From Pseudomonas sp. Irchel s3f7 (GTDB lineage Bacteria > Pseudomonadota > Gammaproteobacteria > Pseudomonadales > Pseudomonadaceae): a stretch of 64,000 bases of DNA. This document shows, piece after piece, positions 34,801 through 41,036 of this stretch. The translations under genes and the position numbers were made by a program. The stretch lies in contig NZ_FYDO01000019.1 in assembly GCF_900187615.1 (NCBI RefSeq), positions 1 through 64,000 on the forward strand. Reading direction: 5' to 3'. The notes under the pieces were generated by a model. The model saw only the letters and a program-made list of their open reading frames with translations, was not told the origin of the DNA and did not search any database. The number at the start of each line of letters is the position of its first letter. Position 1 is the stretch's first letter.

Positions 34801-35983
34801 CAATGCCAACGATGTAGACCTGATTACCGTCAAACTGAATCAGGGTGAGACCCTTAACCTGAATCATGATTTGGCGGCTGGTCGAATTAAAATGGAGTAC
34901 TCGCTCAACGACGGCGCGTTCACAGCTATCAACGATGGCGGTGACATCATTGCTGGCGTTGACGGCACGTATCAGATCCGCGTGACCAACATCACGAACT
35001 CCTCCGGTAGCCAAAACACTCGAGATCGGGCGGAGGACTATAACCTCACCATGACGCTCAGCTACAACGGATCGCATGAGGTCATCCCGGACTTCGATGG
35101 CACCTACACCGCCAACGATAACCACGGCGGCAGCGGCACGGGCAACGTGACCATCAGCTACCAGGCCGGTCACACCCTCACCGGTACAACAGGCGACGAC
35201 GTGCTGGTTGCCGGCGACGGCAACAACCTCCTCAATGCTGGCGACGGCAACGACGTGCTCACCGCAGGCTCAGGCAACAACGAAATGCATGGCGGCGCAG
35301 GCGATGACTTGCTCTACAGCGGTCCAGGCGCTGATGTGCTCGACGGCGGCACCGGCATCGATACCGCGAGCTACGCCCACGCCACGGCCGGGGTCACCGT
35401 TAATCTGGGCACCCTTGTCGGGCAAAACACGTTTGGCGCCGGGACGGATACCCTGACCAGCATCGAAAACCTCATCGGTTCGAACTTCAACGACAACCTG
35501 ACCGGCGATAACAACAGCAACGTCATCACCGGAGGCCTGGGTAACGACGTGCTCAAAGGCGAGGGCGGCGACGACCTCTTGATAGGCGGTATGGGCAACA
35601 ACACCCTTTCCGGGGGCGCAGGCACCGACACCTTCCAATGGCTCAACGGCAATAGCGGTCACGACCTCATCACCGACTTTACCCCCGGCACCGACAAGCT
35701 CGACCTGTCGCAACTGCTGCAAGGTGAAAACAGCACCACGGCGTCGCTCGACGACTACTTGCACTTCACCGTCACCGGCAGCGGTGCTTCACTCCTCACC
35801 AGCATCAACGTCAGTGCCACGGCCGGTGCGATACCGAACCAGACCATCGACCTGGCGGGCGTGGACCTTGCCGACCACTACGGCGTAACACCGGGGGCCG
35901 GAGGACTGGTAGGGGGGGCAGACACGGCGACCATCATCAACGGCATGCTCAACGACCATACCTTGAAGGTGGATACCGTGTGA
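28814..35983 (+). CDS. Giant LapA/MapA-type RTX adhesin with N-terminal retention module
   Basis: 2389 residues; GGAGGAAG precedes the ATG. Residues 1-115 are a LapA-type retention module (MATQIGTVSQVIGQVFVQ), which would lodge in the outer-membrane channel. TAAG at 115-118 is the LapG cleavage motif. Residues about 187-1325 are four full 250-residue repeats and a partial fifth. They are followed by further Ig/cadherin-like domains (VEGGTVNISVLGND; NVYEK-type YEKALDLSQGG), a von Willebrand A domain (about 1585-1770, metal site DVSGS with D1594, S1596, S1598), another linker domain, and RTX calcium-binding repeats (about 2120-2260; GGAGDDLL, GGLGNDVL, GGEGGDDLL-like) with the C-terminal secretion signal. 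It is exported by the divergent type I system and controlled by lapD/lapG downstream. Shorter than P. fluorescens Pf0-1 LapA; it may be a second, Map-type adhesin. Confidence 0.92.
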   Translation: MATQIGTVSQVIGQVFVQSSDGTRRAVVEGDRLFAGEQLSTGAEGAVSVRLQNGQELTLGRDSSQQLTSQMLENQIPHVETAEAATPSQSQLSDVEQLQKAIAAGDDPTQTAEATAAGPTTTTATGGAPGGGHSFVMLEEVGGRVDPIIGFPTAGFNGIPEFPEERLNAAPEEVVPADAPVIVPPNNPVTLDGLSVTGGELTVNEANLADGSAGNAGALTQNGTFTVSAPDGLSSLSVGGINVVSGGVASGFPQSITTLLGSTLTITGYNPATGVVSYSYTLNGSETHASGEGANSVGEQFTVVAGDSNGDSVTGSLDINITDDVPNAVNDGNGTASETQLTLNGNVLTNDVQGADRIAVGENSGPITPGTFTGTYGTLVLNANGTYTYTLTTTDADFKALHGGGNGTETFTYTLTDADGDTSTANLVLQIQNNDDPITIGGLSVNGGELTVFEKNLSDGSDANNSALTQSGTFTITAPDGVQTLTFGGIAVVTDGVAAGFPQSVATPLGSILTVTGFDATTGVVSYSYTLVDNETHPDAGGANSLGEQFAVTVVDDNGTTANATFDVSIIDDLPQGVNDSNAGTASETLLTLNGNVLTNDVQGADRVSIGENTGPITAGVFIGTYGTLVLNANGTYSYSLDTTDADFKALTGGGNGTETFTYTITDADGDTSTANLVLQIHNNDDGVTIDGLNVNGGELSVYEKNLSDGSDANNTALTQSGTFTITALDGVQTLTVGGIAVVTNGASAGFPQSVTTPLGSTLTITGFDATTGVVSYSYALVDNETHPNADGANSLPEQFAVTVVDDNGTTANATLDVNIIDDLPQGVNDTNAGTASETNLTLSGNVLGNDVQGADRVPVGENAGPITAGNFTGTYGTLALNANGTYTYTLTTTDADFKALHGGGNGTETFTYTITDADGDTSTANLVLQIHNNDDGVTIDGLNVNGGELTVYEKNLVDGSDASNTALTQSGTFTITALDGVQTLTVGGIAVVSNGVAAGFPQSIGTPLGSTLTITGFNATTGVVSYSYTLVDNEAHPNASGANSLPEQFAVTVVDDNGTTANATLDVNIIDDLPQGVDDTNAGTASETNLTLSGNVLGNDVQGADRIPTGPNAGPITGGNFTGTYGTLALNANGTYTYTLTTTDADFKALHGGGNGTETFTYTITDADGDTSTANLVLQIHNNDDGVTINGLNVNGGELTVYEKNLVDGSDANNSALTKSGTFTITALDGVQTLTVGGIAVVTNGVAAGFPQSTGTPLGSTLTITGFNATTGVVSYSYTLVDNEAHPNASGANSLPEQFAVTVVDDNGTTANATLDVNIIDDLPTAKLDTSSVVEGGTVNISVLGNDVFGADGAAASGAVVGVRAGSNIATSAIGGLNSNIIGNYGYLTLDAAGNAIYHSNPNTVGPAGATDTFTYTIRDSDGDESTTTITISVADGNLIASVDRDVTVYEKALDLSQGGLDLAPGTVTGSDPTHTGETATGTLVGSVSGGNGALTYSLVGNATGLYGQIEIHADGTYTYTLTSAPKTTPNINDGVTTLTPNETFTYKATDALGNSTTSTIVISVVDDIPKAVASERSVSAMEIDSNLLIVLDVSGSMGDASGVPGLTRLALAKNAISALLDKYDALGDVKVHLVTFSSGANDSSGVWVDIATAKSLLASLTSGGTTNYDAAVAMLKTAFVTTGKLTGAQNIGYFFSDGKPTDGQEIGTADEASLKAFFEANDIKNYAIGLGSGVSNANLDPLSYDGISNTNTNAVVVTDLNQLDSVLTGTVQGAPVTGSLLGVGGTFGADGGFIKSIVVDGTTYTYDPKALGGQGSLTPSGGTNAATFNTANNTLSIATSKNGILVVNLDTGDYIYTSQKITTVVVTENIGFTVSDNDGDLASSTLTVKVIPNTAPVAGADHIITNVFSENIVVPGELLLGNDIDANGDALSATPTTFKTGWKLTGSGAINFDGENDIVANQSLANVRSSFLTKTGTMTALLVISGYLGAVTNDNANDVDLITVKLNQGETLNLNHDLAAGRIKMEYSLNDGAFTAINDGGDIIAGVDGTYQIRVTNITNSSGSQNTRDRAEDYNLTMTLSYNGSHEVIPDFDGTYTANDNHGGSGTGNVTISYQAGHTLTGTTGDDVLVAGDGNNLLNAGDGNDVLTAGSGNNEMHGGAGDDLLYSGPGADVLDGGTGIDTASYAHATAGVTVNLGTLVGQNTFGAGTDTLTSIENLIGSNFNDNLTGDNNSNVITGGLGNDVLKGEGGDDLLIGGMGNNTLSGGAGTDTFQWLNGNSGHDLITDFTPGTDKLDLSQLLQGENSTTASLDDYLHFTVTGSGASLLTSINVSATAGAIPNQTIDLAGVDLADHYGVTPGAGGLVGGADTATIINGMLNDHTLKVDTV
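29371..32790 (+). repeat. Tandem 750-bp coding repeats in the adhesin gene
   Basis: Unit starts fall at 29371, 30121, 30871, 31621 and 32371, exactly 750 bp (250 codons) apart, with the fifth unit stopping near 32790. Each unit runs from a segment like VTIDGLNVNGGELTVYEKNL to STANLVLQIHNND. Similarity rises towards the middle and end: bases 31828-31965 and 32578-32715 are identical. The first unit is most diverged. Confidence 0.95.
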
Positions 35984-35994
35984 CCTGAGGACCT

Positions 35995-36078
35995 GGAGGA
36001 GCGAGCCTGCTCGCGATGGCGTGGATCATTCAACGTGGATGTTGAATGTGAAACCGCTATCGCGCGCAGGCTCGTTTC
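35995..36078 (+). repeat. Diverged extragenic palindrome after the adhesin gene
   Basis: GGAGCGAGCCTGCTCGCGAT and a later CTATCGCGCGCAGGCTCG form imperfect inverted arms in the 135-bp gap between the convergent adhesin and lapD genes. No T-run, so it may serve as a rho-independent-like barrier only weakly. Confidence 0.55.
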
Positions 36079-36118
36079 TTTATGGATTCAGCTCATCTCA
36101 AGGCCCAGTTCCTCGGGC

Positions 36119-38059
36119 TTACATCGGCTCCGGTGGCCCGATCAATCGTCCCATGGCACCGAACACGCCCAACTCCTTGATCACCGCCAACTCCCCACGC
36201 GTCTCGACCATTTCCGCAATCAGCGGCAAATCAATGCTGTTGGTCGCGCGAAAAATGGCGTCGATGAACAGGCGTTTATCCGGTTGCTCATCGATGCTGC
36301 GGATATAGGCGCCGTCGATTTTCAGATAGGCCAACCCCAACTGGGTGAGGTTGCCGATCTGGCTGAAGCGCCCACCAAAGTGCTGTAGGCCGATGCGATA
36401 ACCGGTGTTGAGCAGGCTGATGTTCAAACGATGCAGCTCCTCGGGAGACGGTAGCTGGCGCTCGTCGATTTCCAGGGTCAGCAGCGGTGCGAGTTCGGGA
36501 AGGGAGTCGAGCAGATCGAGGATTTCCCTCAACTGTGTCTGATCACTCAAGGTGCTCCCGGACAGGCTCAATGCCAAAGGCCAGCGATTAACCACCAGGT
36601 AATCCAGCGTGGCTTCCAGCATCGCCATGTCGAACCTTGCCGACCATCCGAACCGTTCGATCCACGGCAAAAAATGCCCGGCGGCAATCGCCTCGCCTTG
36701 TGGATCGAGCAACCGTGCCAGCACTTTGTGATGCAGTACCAGGCTGGTGTCAGCGCATTGCACGACCGGCTGGAAATACAACTTCAATTTGCCCTCGTTC
36801 AGCGCCTCGTCGATCCAGGTCCGCCAGTCGTGTTGAGTGTGATTGACGGTCGTGTCGTGGTGACTCAGATGTATCCATGGGCGTTCGGGGTGCTGCCGTG
36901 CTTCGGTCAATGCCTGATCAAGCCGCAGCCATACATCACTCGCCGGCTCGCCGGGTCGGTAGGTGACGATGCCCAAATGAGCAACAGGCGTGCAGTCGCT
37001 GGAACCGGTCAAGCGCAGGTTTTCCAGGGTCGCGCTGACTTCCGTGGCCAGGCGTGCAGCCTCTTCGTTGTTCAGGCCGGGAGTCAGCAGGCTGAATTCA
37101 CCGCCGCGATTGCGTGCTGCCAGCCAGGTCCGTCGTTCCGGTAACTGGGTCAGGCGAGTGAGCAACTCAGCGACGGTGCCGATCAATGCATCGGTACGCT
37201 GACCGCCCAGGCGTTGATTGAGGCCGGCCAGGTTGTTGATCTGCAACATCAACAAGTGTCCGTCGCGGCTTTGTTCGCCGACCCGCAGATGATCGGCCAG
37301 TTGTTCGTCCAGCAAGCGGCGGTTGGCCAGCCCGGTCAGGTTATCCAGATACGCTTCAGCCTGAAGTTTTTCACTGCGCGCCGCCTCTTCGGCGAACAGG
37401 GCCTTGAGCTTTTCGACCATCTGGTTCATGGCCAGCACGACCCGTTTCAGTTCCGGTGTGCGCGGCAGTTTCGGCAGGCTGAGGAATTCGCGTTTGCTGA
37501 TGGCTTCGGCCTGCCGGACCATATTGTCGAGTGGCCGAAGCTGTCGCCGCAGCAACCATGCGCCAAACACGGCGCTGAGCAGGCCGCACAGCAGCAACCA
37601 AATCAGGCTGCCAAGGGTGCTGTCCCAGAGCTTGGCCAGGGCAAACTGCGGATTACTCAGCACTTCGACCCGCGCCACTTGCTCCCAGCCGCGCATGATC
37701 AGCGCATCGCCACCTTCGGGGCGCAGATGGACCAAGCGGACGAACCAGCGCGGCACACCGTCGATTTTCGTGGAGGTGCTGCGTTCCAGCATCGTCTGGT
37801 CATCCTTGATGTCAACGATGCGGATGGTACTGAAGTAACCGCTGTCAAAAATGGAACTGACCATCAGCTCCACCATCGCCGGGTCATCGATTTGCGTCGT
37901 CAGGGACAATCCCAGGGCAGTGGCTGCATCCTGGGCATGGGCGCGCAATTGGCTGAGCGTCTGCTCGCGCGAGCTTTCCAGGCTAACGAAAAAACTGCCG
38001 CTGAACGCCACCAGCAAGAACAGGCAGATGGCCAGAAACAACTGTTTGCGCAATGTCAT
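36119..38059 (-). CDS. lapD: LapD-type inner-membrane c-di-GMP receptor
   Basis: 646 residues: membrane helix 7-25, periplasmic LapD/MoxY-type domain (26-150), second helix 151-170, HAMP 171-225, GGDEF domain and EAL domain. The signature sites are degenerate, as in known LapD: RGGEF (318-322) replaces GGDEF and KVLARL (445-450) replaces EAL, so it should bind c-di-GMP without making or breaking it. When bound, the periplasmic part captures LapG and protects the adhesin. AGGAG precedes the ATG. It starts 23 bp after the lapG stop, in one operon. Confidence 0.93.
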   Translation of the reverse strand: MTLRKQLFLAICLFLLVAFSGSFFVSLESSREQTLSQLRAHAQDAATALGLSLTTQIDDPAMVELMVSSIFDSGYFSTIRIVDIKDDQTMLERSTSTKIDGVPRWFVRLVHLRPEGGDALIMRGWEQVARVEVLSNPQFALAKLWDSTLGSLIWLLLCGLLSAVFGAWLLRRQLRPLDNMVRQAEAISKREFLSLPKLPRTPELKRVVLAMNQMVEKLKALFAEEAARSEKLQAEAYLDNLTGLANRRLLDEQLADHLRVGEQSRDGHLLMLQINNLAGLNQRLGGQRTDALIGTVAELLTRLTQLPERRTWLAARNRGGEFSLLTPGLNNEEAARLATEVSATLENLRLTGSSDCTPVAHLGIVTYRPGEPASDVWLRLDQALTEARQHPERPWIHLSHHDTTVNHTQHDWRTWIDEALNEGKLKLYFQPVVQCADTSLVLHHKVLARLLDPQGEAIAAGHFLPWIERFGWSARFDMAMLEATLDYLVVNRWPLALSLSGSTLSDQTQLREILDLLDSLPELAPLLTLEIDERQLPSPEELHRLNISLLNTGYRIGLQHFGGRFSQIGNLTQLGLAYLKIDGAYIRSIDEQPDKRLFIDAIFRATNSIDLPLIAEMVETRGELAVIKELGVFGAMGRLIGPPEPM

Positions 38060-38082
38060 GAAATGGCTCCTTGCTGTCGCGC

Positions 38083-38790
38083 CTAACCGTCGCCGACATC
38101 GAACCCTTCGGCCTGCATCTTTTTCAGCACATCCTGCCAGCGCGACAGCTTTTTCGAATCGCTGCTGCGCTGGCCGCCGTTCTTGCCAGGCAGGTACAAG
38201 CCTTCAGCATTGAAGGCGTACACCGGCAACAGGTCTTTACGTTGGGAGGCAGGGCGGATGTCGCCGATCAGGTTGTCCAGCACCAGCGGTTCGGCCGTGG
38301 GGCTGCTGTAATAGGTCAGCACCATGTGTGCCTGGTTCTGGTTCAAAGCCTTGACGTAGGTGATGCGCAGTTTTTCGCTGGGCACGCCGAGTTGGCGCAG
38401 GCTGAAATACTTGGCCAGGGCATAGTCTTCGCAGTCGGCGGCGCCCTTGTTCAAGGCTTCGACCGGCGTGGCCCAGTAGTCGGTCTGTTTCCAGATGCGT
38501 GTGTCGTCCTGAAAATTCAGTTGCCCGTTGAAGAACCGATTGACCGCCGTGAGTTGCTCGCGCTCAGGTGCGCCACGTTCGCCTTGCAGCATTTGGCTCC
38601 AGGCTTCGATCCGCCCTCGCGCCGGGCCAAGGGGGCCGTAGCGTTTTTCGGCTGATTGCAGGATTTGGGTGAAGTTCCAGTCGGCCTGGACGGCGTTGAG
38701 GGCGGCCAGTAGTAATAAACTGGCCAGCAGCCATCCACCGAACCGGAGTCGGAGCGCTGGCCATCCTGGACTACGCGGACCGCGGGGCAT
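38083..38790 (-). CDS. lapG: LapG periplasmic cysteine protease (transglutaminase-like)
   Basis: 235 residues with an N-terminal signal/anchor segment (about 18-36, FGGWLLASLLLLAALNAVQA). The catalytic triad of the bacterial transglutaminase-like family is present: Cys120 (AADCEDYA), His155 (QAHMVL) and Asp172 (LVLDNL). It would cut the adhesin at TAAG (115-118) and release it when c-di-GMP is low; LapG is calcium-dependent in studied strains. The start at 38790 has only a weak ribosome site (GAGCAG). First gene of the lapG-lapD operon, immediately downstream of a palindrome array. Confidence 0.92.
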   Translation of the reverse strand: MPRGPRSPGWPALRLRFGGWLLASLLLLAALNAVQADWNFTQILQSAEKRYGPLGPARGRIEAWSQMLQGERGAPEREQLTAVNRFFNGQLNFQDDTRIWKQTDYWATPVEALNKGAADCEDYALAKYFSLRQLGVPSEKLRITYVKALNQNQAHMVLTYYSSPTAEPLVLDNLIGDIRPASQRKDLLPVYAFNAEGLYLPGKNGGQRSSDSKKLSRWQDVLKKMQAEGFDVGDG

Positions 38791-38855
38791 GTCGGGCTGC
38801 TCGAATGCAGATTGGTGAAGTCTAGGTGGTGTTTGTTACTAGTGCTCGGTTGAGT

Positions 38856-39400
38856 GATGGCGGCCTGACAGTCAACATCGATGTTGGATGTACTGGCCTC
38901 ATCGCGAGCAAGCTTGCTCCTACAGGTTTTGTGTCGTTCGAATAGTTTGCGGTCGACGCAAAAACTGTAGGAGCTGGCTTGCCAGCGATGGCGGCCTGTC
39001 GGTCAGCATCGATGTTGGATGTACTGGCCTCATCGCGAGCAAGCTTGCTCCTACAGGTTGGGTGCCAGTCGAGTAATTTGTGTGCCACGCCAAAAACTGT
39101 AGGAGCTGGCTTGCCAGCGATGGCGGCCTGTCGGTCGGCATCGATGTTGGATGCACTGGCCTCATCGCGAGCAAGCTTGCTCCTACAGGTTTGGTGCCAG
39201 TCGAGTAATTTGTGTGCCACGCAAAAAACTGTAGGAGCTGGCTTGCCAGCGATGGCGGCCTGACAGTCAACATCGATGTTGGATGCACTGGCCTCATCGC
39301 GAGCAAGCTTGCTCCTACAGGTTTGGTGCCAGTCGAGTAATTTGTGTGCCACGCAAAAAACTGTAGGAGCTGGCTTGCCAGCGATGGCGGCCTGCCAGTC
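38856..39400 (+). repeat. Tandem array of four 131-132 bp palindromic units
   Basis: Units begin at GATGGCGGCCTG at 38856, 38987, 39119 and 39251, with a partial fifth at 39383. Each contains one palindrome half of the form CGCGAGCAAGCTTGCTCCTAC and an opposed GTAGGAGCTGGCTTGCCAGC, i.e. a mosaic of two inverted element types. It occupies most of the 888-bp gap between lapG and ybaN. Open frames across it are by-products of the repeat. Confidence 0.92.
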
Positions 39401-39427
39401 GACCTGATTTCGCGGATGTATCACTCC

Positions 39428-39521
39428 GTAGGAACTGCCGAAGGCTGCGATCTTTTGATCTTGCCTGTAAAAAACAGAGTCAAAAGATCGCAGCCTCGTT
39501 GCACTCGACAGCTCCTACAGG
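39428..39521 (+). repeat. Extragenic palindrome (class B)
   Basis: Arms GGCTGCGATCTTTTGA and TCAAAAGATCGCAGCC, with outer GTAGGAACTG and CAGCTCCTAC-type ends. It follows the class A array directly. The remaining 150 bp up to ybaN show no gene. Confidence 0.75.
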
Positions 39522-39678
39522 GGAACACAGACGCATCAGAACCAGGCCGGTAGGCCGCCGCGGGCACGGAACGTCAACGCGCTTTGGTTGCTCCGGCTTT
39601 TCGAAAGTGACCCGCCGTAAGGGCGGAGCCAATAGCGGCCGTGACCGCAGCAACGGATATGTACTCCGACTCAGAATC

Positions 39679-40074
39679 TCAAGACTTGCGCAGAGTTTTC
39701 TGCCGCAGAATATAAATCGTCACCAACACCGCACTGGTCAGCATGAACCCCCGCGCCCAAGGCAACGGCACCAGATAGCAGGAAAACAGAATGCTGGCCC
39801 ACATCAGGCCGATGGCATACACCTTGCCCTTGAGCGGTATGCCATTGCCATCGAGGTAGTCGCGAATCCACGGCCCAAGCCGCGGATGTTCCACCAGCCA
39901 TTGATAGAAACGCGGCGAGCTGCGGGCGAAACAGGCGGCCGCCAGCAAGAGGAAAGGTGTGGTGGGCAGTACCGGCAGGAAAATTCCGATGACCCCCAAC
40001 GCTACGCTCAACCAGCCGATGGCCAGCAGCACGTAGCGCAACATCAGGGGGCGGTTGCCTATGGGGTTGTCCAT
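39679..40074 (-). CDS. ybaN: YbaN family (DUF454) small membrane protein
   Basis: 131 residues with three to four hydrophobic helices (YVLLAIGWLSVALGVIGIFL; TPFLLLAAACFA; two near the C-terminus). The motif FLPVLPTTPFLLLAA and FYQWLVEHPRLGPWIRDY are typical of DUF454. Inner membrane, function unknown. AAGG lies ten bases before the ATG. It begins 10 bp after the UPF0149 gene stop and is probably co-transcribed with it. Confidence 0.88.
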   Translation of the reverse strand: MDNPIGNRPLMLRYVLLAIGWLSVALGVIGIFLPVLPTTPFLLLAAACFARSSPRFYQWLVEHPRLGPWIRDYLDGNGIPLKGKVYAIGLMWASILFSCYLVPLPWARGFMLTSAVLVTIYILRQKTLRKS

Positions 40075-40084
40075 AGGCAGGACC

Positions 40085-40672
40085 TTAGTGGTGACGTGGT
40101 TTCAGAATTGCCGGTTTTTCGTCGGGTGCGTTGCACAGCAGGTACAGCGCAGTCAGGGCTTCCGGGATCTGCACGATCATGTCGTCCATCAGGTTGGCAT
40201 CCTTGGCGATGTCTTCGAATTCTGGCTGTTCGTCGAACAGGCCCGAACCGACCATGATCGGCAGCAGCATTTCGCTGACTTCCTCTTCAGCGCTTTCGAA
40301 CCAGGCCGCTTCGCGCAGGAACACACCTTCCATGAAGCCGATGCACCAGCCGCGCAGGTCGGAATCATCCGGGTCGTCGCCCAGGTCCAGATCGCATGGC
40401 AACTCGAACTCTTCATCGGAGGCCAGTTGACGAGCGATGTGCGCTTTGAGACCGATCAGGGTGGCTTCGATTTCTTCGCGCTGGGCTTCGCTGCTGTAAT
40501 GCGGCTCTTCGGCGAAGAGGGCATCGATCCATTCGCGATCGGGAACGACCTCGGAACAGATCGACAGCGCGGTGAGGTAGCCGTGGGCGGCCACGTAGTC
40601 CAGCGCCTCGTCATGCAGTTCGTCGGCGTCGAGGAAGACTTGCAGGCGGGTTAGTTGCTCAGCGAAGGACAT
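40085..40672 (-). CDS. UPF0149 family protein (YgfB/YecA-like)
   Basis: 195 residues from the ATG at 40672 (AAGG upstream); the frame is open to 40747 without a start signal. It is an acidic, all-helical protein with the UPF0149 pattern (FAEEPHYSSEAQREEIEATL; GDDPDDSDLRGWCIGFMEGV). E. coli relatives have no firm role; Pseudomonas YgfB has been linked to ampDh3 and beta-lactam response, which may or may not apply to this member. It leads the ybaN pair. Confidence 0.82.
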   Translation of the reverse strand: MSFAEQLTRLQVFLDADELHDEALDYVAAHGYLTALSICSEVVPDREWIDALFAEEPHYSSEAQREEIEATLIGLKAHIARQLASDEEFELPCDLDLGDDPDDSDLRGWCIGFMEGVFLREAAWFESAEEEVSEMLLPIMVGSGLFDEQPEFEDIAKDANLMDDMIVQIPEALTALYLLCNAPDEKPAILKPRHH

Positions 40673-40764
40673 TAAAGGACTACCTTGGGGAATGTTCGAT
40701 GCGGGAATTCTAGGCCTTCTTGAGCGCTTGGGCCAGCCGCACGGCATATTTGCCTCCCTATTAA

Positions 40765-40842
40765 TGTAGGAGCTACCGAAGGCTGCGATCGTTTGATCTT
40801 GAAAAACAAAATCAAAAGATCGCAGCCTTCGGCAGCGCCTAC
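40765..40842 (+). repeat. Extragenic palindrome (class B) upstream of recQ
   Basis: GGCTGCGATCGTTTGA and TCAAAAGATCGCAGCC arms with outer GTAGGAGC / GCGCCTAC. It shares the 364-bp gap with a possible -10 element TATACT (40893-40898) for recQ; no gene is present there. Confidence 0.75.
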
Positions 40843-41036
40843 CGGATCAGATTTGACTTATCAGCGGTGCCCTTCGCCGGACAGCGCTCGGGTATACTCG
40901 CGCGTTTTGTGATGCCCTGCGGGTCTCACGGCTGAAATGTGAAGCGTCATGCAATGCACCCTTACGATTTGTCGGTGCAGCATCGCGTGTTCTGAACCAG
41001 CCTTGCAGGGATGTTTCGGTGATTTTTGGAGTTTTT

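Noticed and set aside
38856..39400. CRISPR-like array
   Set aside because: Units are joined head to tail without unique spacers, and the repeat is a long palindromic mosaic rather than a short repeat with variable spacers.
38822..39424. 200-residue open frame with repeating peptides across the palindrome array
   Set aside because: It is produced by the 132-bp repeat being a multiple of three; no ribosome site, and the peptide period follows the DNA repeat.
38791..39678. Hidden gene between lapG and ybaN
   Set aside because: Both strands are occupied by palindromic repeats; remaining segments have no start signal or protein-like composition.
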